A stretch of 64,000 nucleotides of DNA from Clostridia bacterium. Lineage in GTDB: Bacteria > Bacillota > Clostridia > Oscillospirales > Acutalibacteraceae. The DNA lies in contig JAFVEY010000051.1 of assembly GCA_017475765.1 (NCBI GenBank), positions 1 through 64,000 on the forward strand, given 5' to 3'. The translations under genes were made by a program, and so were the position numbers. The notes below the pieces were generated by a model, which was given only the letters and a program-made list of their open reading frames with translations, ran no database searches and was not told where the DNA came from. Shown piece after piece: positions 38,620-48,275 of the stretch. Numbering within the stretch: the stretch's first letter is position 1; each line of letters begins with the position of its first letter.

Positions 38620-39345
38620 TCAATAATTAATCACATCATGCGGAGTAAGCATTCCCAGTATTCTTCCCTTTGACGAACCGTTGTCAGTAATAAACACCGC
38701 CGCAAGTCTTTTCATATTTCTGTTTTTTCTTTCAAATTCACCACGGACATCGTTGATCGTACTTTCCCGGCCGACAAATCTGAATCGTTCGGTGCTGTGC
38801 TTGTCTGCCGGCAGCAGCTCGGAAAAATCCGCAATAATCATATCGTCACTAATTCCTGCCATCCCGTTAAGCAGAGCATAGGTAAAAACCGTACTAACGC
38901 TGAAAACGCCCACACATTCCCCATCGTCTATCACCGGAACATGAGAAAAACCCTGACGCTCCATTTTTTTCATCACAGTCTGAGCCTTCTGCGGCAGAGT
39001 AGTTTTCAGGATATCCGCATACAATGTCGCACAGTCAAGCGCAAGAGGAGGGCGGCGGACATACTCGGCAACCTCGTCAAGAAACCTGACGATCGCCGCA
39101 GAAGGCTGAATCATTCTCTCACCGTCAAATTCGGAATGATGAGAAAGAAAATTCCGTATCTCTCTGCAAATATTCAGCTTATCACGATAGGGCTTGCTTT
39201 CCTTATCGTTAATAAATCTGACCACAGGACTGCCGAAGGTCTTTTCGTCATAGCCGTATTTTTTATTAAGCTCCTCTTCAAGGATCCTGTATTTATTCAG
39301 AAATTCATCCGCCCTGTCAAATTCACCGCCTTCCGTAACGATCAC
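38620..39345 (-). CDS. HEPN-like N-terminus fused to CBS domains
   Basis: It has 241 residues. The C-terminal two thirds hold two CBS-type segments (about 115-160, with GFSHVPVIDDGECVGVFSV, and 185-241, with AVFITDNGSSKGRILGMLT), which usually bind adenine nucleotides. The N-terminal 105 residues are helical and contain REIRNFLSHHSEF; R64-N65 and H69 fit the RX4H motif of HEPN ribonucleases. The start is the GTG at 39343-39345, overlapping the stop of the ABC-F gene (GTGA). A nucleotide-sensing RNA-related role is inference from these two parts and the neighbours. Confidence 0.65.
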   Translation of the reverse strand: MIVTEGGEFDRADEFLNKYRILEEELNKKYGYDEKTFGSPVVRFINDKESKPYRDKLNICREIRNFLSHHSEFDGERMIQPSAAIVRFLDEVAEYVRRPPLALDCATLYADILKTTLPQKAQTVMKKMERQGFSHVPVIDDGECVGVFSVSTVFTYALLNGMAGISDDMIIADFSELLPADKHSTERFRFVGRESTINDVRGEFERKNRNMKRLAAVFITDNGSSKGRILGMLTPHDVINY

Positions 39346-40946
39346 CCCTCTACATTATATTTTTCCGCAATATATTCATCATAAGAACGTGTAATGTCCT
39401 TGATACCGCTTTTTTCGATAACGATAATTCTGTTGGCAACGGTTGAGATAAATTCATGGTCATGCGATGTGAACAGCACTACGCCCTTGAAGTTGGAAAG
39501 ACCCTTGTTGACTGCCGTAATGGATTCCAGATCCAAATGGTTGGTCGGCTGATCCAGCACAAGCACATTTGCCCCGAACATCATCATTCTCGAAAGCATA
39601 CATCTTACTTTTTCTCCGCCCGAAAGCACCTTGACAGGCTTGAACACATCATCACCCGAAAACAACATTCTTCCGAGGAAGCCACGCAGATAGGTATCTG
39701 TATTATCATTTCCCCTTACATACTGACGCAGCCAGTCAATGATGGAGCTGTCGTTGCCCTCGAAAAATTCCGTATTATCCTTCGGAAAATACGACTGAGT
39801 GATCGTACTGCCCCATTTGAATTCGCCCTCATCAGGCTCCATATTGCCCATCAGTATCTCAAACAGGGTTGTTATCGCAATTTCATTGTCACAAAGGAAT
39901 GCCACCTTGTCTGTTCTCTCTATTCTGAATGATACATTATCCAGCACCTTTTCGCCGTCTATTGTTTTTGACAGACCCTCAACATACAGAACCTCTTTTC
40001 CCACATCCCTGTCCATATTGAATCCGACAAACGGATATCTTCTTGATGATGCGGGCATCTCCTCCACCGTCAGCTTTTCAAGCAGCTTTCTTCTGGAGGT
40101 TGCCTGTTTTGATTTCGATTTGTTAGCTGAAAAGCGCTGAACGAAGGTCTGAAGCTCTTTTATTTTTTCCTCGGTCTTTTTGTTCTGCTGTTTGATCATT
40201 GCCTGAATAAGCTGGCTGGATTCATACCAGAACTCATAGTTTCCGACATACAGCTTAATTTTGTTATAGTCGATATCTACCATGTGTGTACATACGGTAT
40301 TAAGGAAATGACGGTCATGGGAAACGACAATTACTGTTCCCTGATAATCAAGGATAAAATCCTCCAGCCATGAAATTGCCTTGATATCAAGGTTATTGGT
40401 AGGCTCGTCAAGGAGGATGATATCGGGGTTTCCGAAAAGTGCCTGTGCAAGAAGCACCTTGACCTTTTCATTACCCGTCAGGCTGCTCATCTGTGAATAC
40501 AGTATTTCCTCCGGAAGTCCCAGACCCTGAATGAGCTTTGAAGCATCGCTTTCTGCTTCCCATCCGTTCAACTCAGCAAATTCAGCTTCCAGCTCGGAGG
40601 CACGGATACCATCCTCATCGGAGAAATCCTCCTTCATGTAGATAGCATCCTTTTCCTTCATGATATCATAGAGCTTTTTATTTCCGTAAATCACCGTATC
40701 GAGAACGGTGTAGCTGTCAAAAGCAAAGTGATCCTGTTTCAGCACCGACAATCTTGTATTTTCGGGAATGATGACTTCACCCTTGGTCGGTTCAAGATCC
40801 CCGGAAAGTACCTTCAGAAAGGTTGATTTTCCGGCGCCGTTTGCTCCTATGATACCATAGCAGTTGTTGTCGGTCAGTTTGAGATTCACATCGGAAAACA
40901 GCGGCGTTCCGCTGAAATTCACAGATACGTTGCTAACAGTTATCAT
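39342..40946 (-). CDS. ABC-F family ATPase (translation factor type) with altered second P-loop
   Basis: A soluble twin-ATPase without membrane helices. I choose the ATG at 40944-40946 (MITVSNVSVNF), 8 nt after GGGAG; 534 residues. The first site has Walker A GANGAGKST, the signature SSLTGNEKVKV and Walker B ILLDEPTNNLD. The second has LSGGEKVRC and LVLDQPTNHLD, but its Walker A reads CDNEIAITT, without the lysine. The linker between domains is basic. It resembles the YbiT/YkpA group that acts on ribosomes. Its stop overlaps the start of the HEPN-like/CBS gene. Confidence 0.92.
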   Translation of the reverse strand: MITVSNVSVNFSGTPLFSDVNLKLTDNNCYGIIGANGAGKSTFLKVLSGDLEPTKGEVIIPENTRLSVLKQDHFAFDSYTVLDTVIYGNKKLYDIMKEKDAIYMKEDFSDEDGIRASELEAEFAELNGWEAESDASKLIQGLGLPEEILYSQMSSLTGNEKVKVLLAQALFGNPDIILLDEPTNNLDIKAISWLEDFILDYQGTVIVVSHDRHFLNTVCTHMVDIDYNKIKLYVGNYEFWYESSQLIQAMIKQQNKKTEEKIKELQTFVQRFSANKSKSKQATSRRKLLEKLTVEEMPASSRRYPFVGFNMDRDVGKEVLYVEGLSKTIDGEKVLDNVSFRIERTDKVAFLCDNEIAITTLFEILMGNMEPDEGEFKWGSTITQSYFPKDNTEFFEGNDSSIIDWLRQYVRGNDNTDTYLRGFLGRMLFSGDDVFKPVKVLSGGEKVRCMLSRMMMFGANVLVLDQPTNHLDLESITAVNKGLSNFKGVVLFTSHDHEFISTVANRIIVIEKSGIKDITRSYDEYIAEKYNVEG

Positions 40947-40975
40947 TTTCATTTCTCCCTTTTTTCTCTTTATTA

Positions 40976-41500
40976 TCAGACAGATTTATCCCATTCGTAA
41001 TGATCCCAGTCAAATTCTCTGAGCCTGCCGTAATTCTGCAGCTCCGGATAATCCCATTGTCTCAGCACCTCATAAGCGGCGATCGCTGCCGAATTGGATA
41101 AATTCAGGCTTCTTGCTTCGCTTATCATCGGTATACGGACAGTTGTTTCAGGGTTATTATATAAAAGAGCCTCCGGCAGTCCCTTAGTTTCCTTTCCGAA
41201 CACAATATAGCATTTGTCAGGATAGCTGACATCTGTATATTTTCTCGGCGCTTTGGTAGAAAAATAGTAATATGTTCCGCCCTTGGTACGCTCAAAGAAG
41301 TCGTCAAGATTTTCATAGTACGTCAGATCAAGAAAATGCCAGTAATCCAGTCCGGAGCGTTTAAGGTGCTTATCTGTCGGAGTAAACCCCATCGGCTTGA
41401 CAATATGAAGCCTTGCTCCGGTTGCTGCACAGGTACGTGCGATATTGCCCGTATTCTGCGGTATTTCAGGTTCTACAAGTACAATATTGAGTTCAGACAT
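40976..41500 (-). CDS. trmL: tRNA (cytidine(34)-2'-O)-methyltransferase
   Basis: SPOUT-fold methyltransferase that modifies the wobble base of Leu tRNAs. The 174-residue length is typical. The knot motifs are PEIPQNTGNIARTCAATGA, VFGKETKGLPEALL and IPMISEARSLNLSNSAAIA. It lies 29 nt upstream of the ABC-F gene; together with mnmA this forms a small translation-related group. Confidence 0.95.
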   Translation of the reverse strand: MSELNIVLVEPEIPQNTGNIARTCAATGARLHIVKPMGFTPTDKHLKRSGLDYWHFLDLTYYENLDDFFERTKGGTYYYFSTKAPRKYTDVSYPDKCYIVFGKETKGLPEALLYNNPETTVRIPMISEARSLNLSNSAAIAAYEVLRQWDYPELQNYGRLREFDWDHYEWDKSV

Positions 41501-41542
41501 TTTTTCCTCTCCGTTTTATTGTCATTCTTTGCTTATGTATGT

Positions 41543-41575
41543 AAAAAGGAGAAAACTTCATGCAAGCCTTCTCCT
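41543..41575 (-). terminator. Terminator after the Uma2-family gene
   Basis: AGGAGAA / TTCTCCT 7-bp stem (41547-41553 with 41569-41575), 15-nt loop, followed on the minus strand by TTTTTAC. The plus side also has a T-rich run. Confidence 0.6.
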
Positions 41576-41583
41576 GTTTTGTT

Positions 41584-42129
41584 TTATTCACTTAAAAGCT
41601 CAGCGATATTGATCTTCAGCTCTCCGTTATAAATCGAAACCGGAACATCATCGGAAAATTGATATTGTTTGACGGCATAATTTTCATCAAGCAGATACAC
41701 GTTTACGGTTTCCTTTTTGGGATCTACGATCCAATATTCACGGACGCCGCTTATAGCATAAAGATTTAGTTTTCTTACATAATCATGGAAAGCATTTGAT
41801 GATACAATTTCCACTATCCAATCAGGTGCGCCCTCGCACCATTTATGTGTAATTTTATTTCTGTCACAAACCACCGTAATATCCGGCTCAACAACAGTAT
41901 CTTCACTCAGTTTCACACCGAACGGTGCTGCAAGTACTCTGCATTTTCCTTTGTTACCGACAATATAATTATACACCTTTACCGACAATCCCATCGAAAT
42001 AATTTGATGTAAAGCGCCCGGCGGTGACATATCATAAATAACTCCGTCAATAAGCTCTGCTCTTGTTCCTTCAGGCAGTGCATAATAATCCTCTATTGTC
42101 TTTTTCTCCAATTTTACAGCTTCGGACAT
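41584..42129 (-). CDS. Uma2-family (DUF820) putative restriction endonuclease-fold protein
   Basis: It has 181 residues. The pattern YALPEGTRAELIDGVIYDM, then VEPDITVVCDR, PDWIVEIVSSNA and EYWIVDPKKETVNVYL matches the Uma2 family. The Asp and Glu residues sit at PD-(D/E)xK positions. Members are spread widely and often occur in many copies, with no proven role. The ATG at 42129 has AAGGAGAG upstream. It lies 38 nt after accA, with no terminator between them, so it may be expressed from the fatty acid operon. Confidence 0.85.
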   Translation of the reverse strand: MSEAVKLEKKTIEDYYALPEGTRAELIDGVIYDMSPPGALHQIISMGLSVKVYNYIVGNKGKCRVLAAPFGVKLSEDTVVEPDITVVCDRNKITHKWCEGAPDWIVEIVSSNAFHDYVRKLNLYAISGVREYWIVDPKKETVNVYLLDENYAVKQYQFSDDVPVSIYNGELKINIAELLSE

Positions 42130-42167
42130 AATATAACACTCTCCTTTTCACTATGAGCCAAAGCTTA

Positions 42168-42938
42168 TCAGAACTTCCTGAATCGACTGTATCTTCTTTC
42201 CAGAAGTGTTTCCGTATCGGCAGCACCGATTTTTTCAAAGGTCTGCGCAATCAGATTTTTCAGGCTGTCAAACATGATGCTGTCAACCGTCTTGGGTTCA
42301 CGAATGATCCTTTCGATCACTCCCAGCTTGAACAGATCCTGTGATGTCAGCTTCAGACATTCCGAGGCTTCGGCTGTTTTGCTCGCATCCTTCCAGAGTA
42401 TGCTTGCGCATCCTTCGGGCGATATGACAGAATAAATAGCATTTTCAAGCATCCATACCTCATCCGCCACAGCAAGCGCCAGCGCTCCTCCGCTGCCGCC
42501 CTCGCCTATCAGGATCGAAAGTATCGGCGTTTTCAGGGTCATCATTTCCATCAGATTTTCGGCAATTGCCTGTCCCTGACCTCTTTCCTCCGCACCGATT
42601 CCGCAGTAAGCGCCCGATGTGTCCACAAAACAGATAACAGGTCTGTGGAATTTTTCAGCCTGCTTCATCAGTCTGAGAGCCTTTCTGTATCCTTCGGGAT
42701 GAGCCGAACCGAAATTCCTTTCCATTCTCTCCTTCAGATTTCTGCCCTTTTCCAGACCGATAACGGTAACAGGCATTCCGTTAAGCTCGGCGATTCCTCC
42801 GATAACGGCTTTATCATCGGCAAAGCGTCTGTCTCCGTGAAGCTCGATAAAGCTGTCACCGAAAATCCTTGTTATATAATCAACAGCAGTCGGACGATCA
42901 TTTGATCTTGCCGCCGCAACGCAATCAATCGCACTCAT
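42168..42938 (-). CDS. accA: Acetyl-CoA carboxylase carboxyltransferase alpha subunit
   Basis: With AccD it transfers carboxyl from biotin to acetyl-CoA. It has 256 residues, shorter than the E. coli form (about 319) but usual for Clostridia, lacking much of the N-terminal helix region. Conserved parts: [14 protein letters not shown] appears here as [14 protein letters not shown], with [15 protein letters not shown] and [15 protein letters not shown]. It overlaps accD by 14 nt and is the last gene of the fab-acc operon. Confidence 0.95.
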   Translation of the reverse strand: MSAIDCVAAARSNDRPTAVDYITRIFGDSFIELHGDRRFADDKAVIGGIAELNGMPVTVIGLEKGRNLKERMERNFGSAHPEGYRKALRLMKQAEKFHRPVICFVDTSGAYCGIGAEERGQGQAIAENLMEMMTLKTPILSILIGEGGSGGALALAVADEVWMLENAIYSVISPEGCASILWKDASKTAEASECLKLTSQDLFKLGVIERIIREPKTVDSIMFDSLKNLIAQTFEKIGAADTETLLERRYSRFRKF

Positions 42939-43824
42939 TTTCGCCTGCCTCCTCCGTTTTTACTTCCGAACCGTGAAGCCTTAACAGCTTTGTCAGAACT
43001 TCTCTCATCTCGCCTCTCGGAACAACAGCATCAATAAAACCCTTTTCCAGAACAAATTCCGCCGTCTGAAAATCCTTTGGCAGCTTCTGTCTTATCGTCT
43101 GCTCGATTACTCTCGGTCCTGCAAAAGCGATAAGTGCCTTTGGCTCCGAAATGATGATATCCCCCTCCATCGCAAAGCTGGCTGTGACACCTCCGCACGT
43201 GGGGTCTGTCAGCACGGTGATATACAGAAGTCCTGCATCGCTGTGACGCTTTACCGCACCGCTGGTTTTTGCCATCTGCATCAGAGACAGTATCCCCTCC
43301 TGCATTCTTGCACCGCCCGAAACGGTAAATATAACAACGGGAAGTGATTTCTCGGTGGCATATTCAAACGCTCTTGTGATTTTTTCTCCGGTCACAGTTC
43401 CCATAGAACCCATCATAAACTGGGAATTCATAACGGCAAGAACCGTTTCACAGCCGCCGATTCTTGCAAGTCCCGTAATAACAGACTCATTTTCTCCGCT
43501 GTTGAGCTTTGCATTTTTCAGTTTCCTTGTATAATCGGGGAAGTCAATAATATTGGTTGATGTCATATTGGCATCAAATTCCACAAAGCTGCCTTCATCT
43601 GCCGTCATTTCAATGCGCTGTCTTGCACCGATACGGAAATGATAACCGCACTTTGGGCAAACCTTATTATTTTCGGCAAGATCCGAGGAAAGCACCGGTG
43701 TTTTGCACACAGGGCATTTAACCCACAGCTCATCGGGAATATAGGGACGGTTTTCCACTTCCTCGCCCTGCTTTTCAAGCTCGTTTTTCGGCTTTAAAAA
43801 ATTAAAAATATCTGATGTATTCAA
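42925..43824 (-). CDS. accD: Acetyl-CoA carboxylase carboxyltransferase beta subunit
   Basis: It has 299 residues. The N-terminal zinc ribbon shows CPVCKTPV and CPKCGYHF. The crotonase-like core has [20 protein letters not shown] and [19 protein letters not shown]. Initiation is at a TTG (43822-43824) with only a weak AGG upstream. A strong hairpin lies in the gap to accC. It overlaps the accA start. Confidence 0.95.
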   Translation of the reverse strand: MNTSDIFNFLKPKNELEKQGEEVENRPYIPDELWVKCPVCKTPVLSSDLAENNKVCPKCGYHFRIGARQRIEMTADEGSFVEFDANMTSTNIIDFPDYTRKLKNAKLNSGENESVITGLARIGGCETVLAVMNSQFMMGSMGTVTGEKITRAFEYATEKSLPVVIFTVSGGARMQEGILSLMQMAKTSGAVKRHSDAGLLYITVLTDPTCGGVTASFAMEGDIIISEPKALIAFAGPRVIEQTIRQKLPKDFQTAEFVLEKGFIDAVVPRGEMREVLTKLLRLHGSEVKTEEAGENECD

Positions 43825-43841
43825 GCTGCACCAACCTATCT

Positions 43842-43866
43842 CCGATATGGCATGAAGCCATATCGG
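43842..43866 (-). other. Intercistronic hairpin between accC and accD
   Basis: Perfect 10-bp inverted repeat CCGATATGGC / GCCATATCGG with a 5-nt loop (43842-43851 with 43857-43866). No T-tract follows, so it is unlikely to terminate. It lies 17 nt before the weakly preceded accD TTG start and may affect message stability or accD translation. Confidence 0.55.
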
Positions 43867-43883
43867 CTTTATTTATTCGGGTC

Positions 43884-45251
43884 TCATTGCTCCTCATTCT
43901 TTTCTTTTTCAAGGCGAGCACGGCGCTCCTCCATAAAACCTGTGGTATATTCTCCCGACACAAAAGCCGGATCCGAAAGTATGTCTATATGTAGATCCCT
44001 GTTATGCTTTATTCCGTTAATAGTAAGCTCGCTGAGCGCCATTTTCATTTTTCTTATAGCAAGCTCCCTCGAACGTGCCTGTACTATCAGCTTGCCTATC
44101 ATTGAATCATAATAAGGCGGAACAGTATAATCCTGATAGATAGCAGTATCAAATCTGACACAGGGACCTCCGGGAACATGTATAAAATCTATCGTTCCGC
44201 ATCCGGGACGAAAATCATTGTCAGCATCCTCAGCGTTGATTCTGCATTCAATGGCATTTCCGTGCATATACACCTTATCCTGTGTGATTGTCAGCTTCGC
44301 TCCGGAAGCGATCCTTATCTGCCACTGAACGATATCTATTCCCACAACCATTTCCGTCACGGCGTGTTCCACCTGAAGTCTTGTGTTCATCTCCATAAAA
44401 TAGAAATTCTTGTCTTTATCAAGCAGAAATTCGACCGTACCTGCATTTTCATATCCGACAGCCTTTGCTGCCTTTGCAGCAGCATCCATCATTCTTCTCC
44501 GGATATCGGGCGTAATCGCCGACGAAGGACTTTCCTCGATCAGCTTCTGATTTTTTCTCTGAACAGAACATTCACGCTCCCCAAGGCAAACCACATTCCC
44601 ATACTTGTCGCAAAGAAGCTGCATTTCAATGTGCTTGACAGGGGTCAGGAATTTTTCCATATATACCGCACCGTCACCGAATGCACTCTGCGCCTCGGCT
44701 TTTGCCGATAAAAACGCATTGTCGAATTCGTCAATGCTGTCCACTCTTCTGATACCTCTTCCGCCGCCGCCCGATCTTGCTTTCACCAGCAGCGGAAAAC
44801 CTATCTCCTGTGCTTTTTCTCTTGCCTGATTAATATCATCAATGATATCGCTGCCGGGAGTGATCGGCACTCCCGCTTCCTTCATTGTTCGTCTTGCTTC
44901 GTCCTTATCTCCGAGTCTTTCGATCATTTCAGCGCTCGGACCGATAAATTCGATATTGCACTTTTTGCACAGGGCAACAAATTTCGCATTCTCGGAAAGC
45001 AGTCCGTAGCCGGGATGAATCGCCTGCGCCCCCGACACAACGGCAACCTCCAGAATTGCCGCCATATTCAGATAGCTGTCCGAAACCTGCGGACCGCCAA
45101 TGCAATAGCTTTCGTCAGCCATTCTGACATGAAGAGCGTCCTTATCCGCCTGTGAATAGACGGCAACAGTCGATATGCCCATCTCTCTGCAGGCACGGAT
45201 TATTCTGACAGCAATTTCGCCACGGTTGGCAATCAGTATCTTAGAAAACAA
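43884..45251 (-). CDS. accC: Biotin carboxylase
   Basis: ATP-dependent carboxylation of biotin on AccB. The 455-residue length is typical. ATP-grasp motifs: FSKILIANRGEIAVRIIRAC at the start, VKARSGGGGRGIRRV, and EMNTRLQVEHAVTEMV with the catalytic residues. Initiation is at a TTG (45249-45251), 8 nt after GGGAG. Confidence 0.97.
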   Translation of the reverse strand: MFSKILIANRGEIAVRIIRACREMGISTVAVYSQADKDALHVRMADESYCIGGPQVSDSYLNMAAILEVAVVSGAQAIHPGYGLLSENAKFVALCKKCNIEFIGPSAEMIERLGDKDEARRTMKEAGVPITPGSDIIDDINQAREKAQEIGFPLLVKARSGGGGRGIRRVDSIDEFDNAFLSAKAEAQSAFGDGAVYMEKFLTPVKHIEMQLLCDKYGNVVCLGERECSVQRKNQKLIEESPSSAITPDIRRRMMDAAAKAAKAVGYENAGTVEFLLDKDKNFYFMEMNTRLQVEHAVTEMVVGIDIVQWQIRIASGAKLTITQDKVYMHGNAIECRINAEDADNDFRPGCGTIDFIHVPGGPCVRFDTAIYQDYTVPPYYDSMIGKLIVQARSRELAIRKMKMALSELTINGIKHNRDLHIDILSDPAFVSGEYTTGFMEERRARLEKEKNEEQ

Positions 45252-45307
45252 CTCGATTACTCCCTCTCACACTATTCTTTCCCAAACGGTTCCGGCACCT
45301 TCCAGGC

Positions 45308-45733
45308 TCAAAGCAGGCTTTTGTCAATCAAAGCGAACGAAAACTCTGCCGAAACGCTGAGCTTGCCGTTCACATAGCCCTTGCCCTTCACGAAATAGAA
45401 ATTTCTCTTCTGTCCGGTCAGCTCACAATGAATTTCAAATGTATCGCCGGGAAGCACCTTATTTCTGAATTTTGCCTTGTCGATACCTGTAAAATACGGT
45501 ATGCTTTCGGCGGATTTCTCGGCAATAATGACAGAGCTTGCCTGCGCCATCATTTCACAGAGTATCACACCCGGAACAACGGGATTGCCCGGAAAATGTC
45601 CGTCAAGAAACCATTCATCGCCGTTAATATACTTCTTTCCCTCACAAGTCGTTTCACCTGTTTTGGTTGCTTCATCAATCAGAAGCATAGAATTCCTGTG
45701 AGGAATGATCTGCATAAGCTCTTCTTTATTCAT
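45308..45733 (-). CDS. fabZ: 3-hydroxyacyl-ACP dehydratase
   Basis: Hot-dog fold dehydratase of fatty acid elongation. It has 141 residues. The helix-loop DGHFPGNPVVPGVILCEMMA holds the catalytic His and Glu. MQIIPHRNSMLLIDE starts the domain. It lies between accB and accC. Confidence 0.96.
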   Translation of the reverse strand: MNKEELMQIIPHRNSMLLIDEATKTGETTCEGKKYINGDEWFLDGHFPGNPVVPGVILCEMMAQASSVIIAEKSAESIPYFTGIDKAKFRNKVLPGDTFEIHCELTGQKRNFYFVKGKGYVNGKLSVSAEFSFALIDKSLL

Positions 45734-45747
45734 ATCAATACCTGCCC

Positions 45748-46206
45748 TTATTTTATTCTGAACAACGGCTGACCATATTCAACCACCTGTCCGTTTTCAA
45801 CACATATCTCAGCAATTTCTCCACTCTTTTCGGCAGTAACCTCATTCATCAGTTTCATAGCCTCGATCAGACAAAGCACATCTCCCTTGTTTACCTTGCT
45901 TCCGACAGAAACATAAGGATCGCTGTCGGGCGACGGTGCTGCATAGAACACACCCACCATAGGTGATTCCACAGCCGTACCCTCTGCCTTCGTTTCATGC
46001 TTTTCTTCCACAACAGCTGCCGAAAGAATTTCCGGAGCTGCCTGTATCTGTACTGCAGGCGTATATTCCGTCTGAACGGCTGCAGGTTTTGCTGTTTTCT
46101 GACGTATGCTGATAAACTCATCCGCACCGATCTGTATGTCCAGAGCCGTAGCCTTTGAATTGTCAAAGGCTGAAAGAAGCTCTTTTATCTCTTCAACGCT
46201 GTACAT
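45748..46206 (-). CDS. accB: Biotin carboxyl carrier protein
   Basis: Carries the biotin of acetyl-CoA carboxylase. It has 152 residues. The C-terminal lipoyl-like domain has the biotinylation motif [12 protein letters not shown], with the Lys modified. It is preceded by an Ala/Pro/Val-rich flexible linker (about 45-75). It lies 23 nt after fabF. Confidence 0.96.
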   Translation of the reverse strand: MYSVEEIKELLSAFDNSKATALDIQIGADEFISIRQKTAKPAAVQTEYTPAVQIQAAPEILSAAVVEEKHETKAEGTAVESPMVGVFYAAPSPDSDPYVSVGSKVNKGDVLCLIEAMKLMNEVTAEKSGEIAEICVENGQVVEYGQPLFRIK

Positions 46207-46229
46207 TGATATTCACCTCAATTTTCATA

Positions 46230-47447
46230 TTACTTTCTGAGTGCAATGCAGGCATTATGACCGCCAAATCCGAAAGTGGTGGAAATAGCCAGATTAATGT
46301 CTGCCTGTACAGCCTCATTAGGCGTATAATCAAGATCACATTCGGGATCAGGCTCCTTATAGCCGATCGTCGGAGGAATGATACCGTCCTTCAGGGCAAG
46401 TGCAGCAGCAATTGCTTCAACTGCTCCCGTTGCGCCGAGCATATGACCTGTCATTGATTTGGTCGAACTGATATGAGCCTTGTATGCTTTTTCGCCGAGA
46501 ACAGCCTTGAACGCTTTTGTTTCTCCCGAATCATTAAGGGGAGTCGATGTTCCGTGAGCATTGATATAAAGCTCCTCGGTTCCCTGATATCCGGCTTCCT
46601 CAAGCGCAAGTCTTACGCATCTTGCCGCACCCACACCCTCAGGATCGGGAGCAGTAATATGATGTGCATCACAGGTATTGCCGTAGCCGCAGATTTCAGC
46701 GTATATTTTTGCGCCTCTTGCTACTGCGTGCTCATATTCCTCCAGAATCAGAATACCTGCACCCTCACCCATCACAAAGCCGTCTCTTTCCTTATCAAAC
46801 GGGATAGAAGCTCTCTTCGGATCATCCGAAAGGCTGAGTGCCTTACAGCTTGTGAAGCCCTTAATAGCAAGAGGTGTAATGGTTGCCTCTGCACCGCCTG
46901 CAATAATAGCATCTGCCAGTCCGTATTTGATAGCATGGAATGCCTCGCCGATTGCATGGGTTGATGTTGCACAGGCTGTCACAACGGGAAGGCATGGACC
47001 TTTTGCCTTAAAACGAATTGCAACATTGCCTGCTGCTATATTGCCGATCATCATTGGGATAAAAAATGGGGATATATTCTTGTCTGTATAAAGATTGACA
47101 CTCTGCTCATAGAATGTGCTGATACCGCCGACACCCGAACCTACATATACGCCGAAGCGTTCCGGATCAACATTTCCCTGAATACCGCTGTCCTCAACCG
47201 CCTGAGCAGCCGCTGCGATTGCATACTGACAGAACAGATCCATTCTGCGGCATTCTCTTTTATCTATATATTTTGTCGGATCAAAATCCTTAACCTCGCC
47301 GGCAACCTTTGCCTTTGTCTGAGAAGGATCAAATTTTGAAATGATATCAATGCCGCAGACACCGCTTTTCATCGAATTCCATGTTGTTTCAACATCGTTG
47401 CCTATCGGTGTGACAGCACCGAGTCCGGTAATAACTACTCTTTTCAT
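46230..47447 (-). CDS. fabF: 3-oxoacyl-ACP synthase II
   Basis: Chain-elongating condensing enzyme. I choose the ATG at 47445-47447 (MKRVVITGLGAVTPIG); an ATG nine bases upstream sits too close to the ribosome binding site. It has 405 residues. Catalytic Cys in VTACATSTHAIGEAF; the two His in NAHGTSTPLND and KSMTGHMLGATG. It lies between fabG and accB. Confidence 0.97.
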   Translation of the reverse strand: MKRVVITGLGAVTPIGNDVETTWNSMKSGVCGIDIISKFDPSQTKAKVAGEVKDFDPTKYIDKRECRRMDLFCQYAIAAAAQAVEDSGIQGNVDPERFGVYVGSGVGGISTFYEQSVNLYTDKNISPFFIPMMIGNIAAGNVAIRFKAKGPCLPVVTACATSTHAIGEAFHAIKYGLADAIIAGGAEATITPLAIKGFTSCKALSLSDDPKRASIPFDKERDGFVMGEGAGILILEEYEHAVARGAKIYAEICGYGNTCDAHHITAPDPEGVGAARCVRLALEEAGYQGTEELYINAHGTSTPLNDSGETKAFKAVLGEKAYKAHISSTKSMTGHMLGATGAVEAIAAALALKDGIIPPTIGYKEPDPECDLDYTPNEAVQADINLAISTTFGFGGHNACIALRK

Positions 47448-47512
47448 TGGAGCCATTTCCTTTCTTTAAAAATATTGTCTGTTTTATTGACAGTCTCAAA
47501 ATAGCAACCCGA

Positions 47513-48259
47513 TCAGATTGCCATTCCTCCGTCAACTCTTATTACCTCACCTGTTATATAGGAAGCCTCATCGCTTGCAAGGAAAGCTGCTGTATTAGCG
47601 ATATCCTCAACTTCACCCGGACGCTTAAGCGGAATGGATGCCAGCGCTGCCTCTCTTGCTTTTTCGGGCATACCGTCTGTCATATCTGTTCTGATAAAGC
47701 CGGGAGCAATGGCATTAGCTGTTACATTTCTTGAACCGAGCTCCTTTGCCACAGACTTGGTCAGACCGATGATGCCTGCTTTTGCAGAAGCATAATTTGC
47801 CTGTCCGGCATTGCCTGTAATACCTACGATGGAAGAAATATTGATAATTCTTCCTCTGCGTTTTTTCATAAAATGCTGATAAATGCTCTTTGTCATATTG
47901 AATGTACCTTTCAGGTTGACATTGATGACAGCATCAAAATCAGATTCTTTCATAGAGAGGATCAGTCCGTCTCTTACAATACCTGCGTTGTTGACAAGAA
48001 TATGAACCTCGCCGAATTCCTCAATAATATCGGCAACCAGCTGCTTTGCAGCTTCAAAATCGGAAACATCACACTCGTATGCTTTCGCCTTAATGCCCTT
48101 TGCTTCCAACTCCTTGACGGTTTCTTCTGCCTTTTCTCCGTCACCTACGTGCATGAATGCGACATTGGCTCCGAGGTCGGCAAATTTCAGAGCAATTGCC
48201 TTTCCTATTCCTCTTGACGCACCTGTTACGATGGCTGTTTTACCTGTTAATTCAAACAT
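47513..48259 (-). CDS. fabG: 3-oxoacyl-ACP reductase
   Basis: NADPH-dependent ketoreductase of the short-chain dehydrogenase family. I choose the ATG at 48257-48259 (MFELTGKTAIVTGASRGIG), 248 residues. The cofactor motif GASRGIG, the LVNNAGIVRD block and the Ser..Tyr-x3-Lys in QANYASAKAGI are present. The start lies inside a spacer of 16 nt after fabD. Confidence 0.97.
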   Translation of the reverse strand: MFELTGKTAIVTGASRGIGKAIALKFADLGANVAFMHVGDGEKAEETVKELEAKGIKAKAYECDVSDFEAAKQLVADIIEEFGEVHILVNNAGIVRDGLILSMKESDFDAVINVNLKGTFNMTKSIYQHFMKKRRGRIINISSIVGITGNAGQANYASAKAGIIGLTKSVAKELGSRNVTANAIAPGFIRTDMTDGMPEKAREAALASIPLKRPGEVEDIANTAAFLASDEASYITGEVIRVDGGMAI

Positions 48260-48275
48260 AATGCTTCCCCGATAC

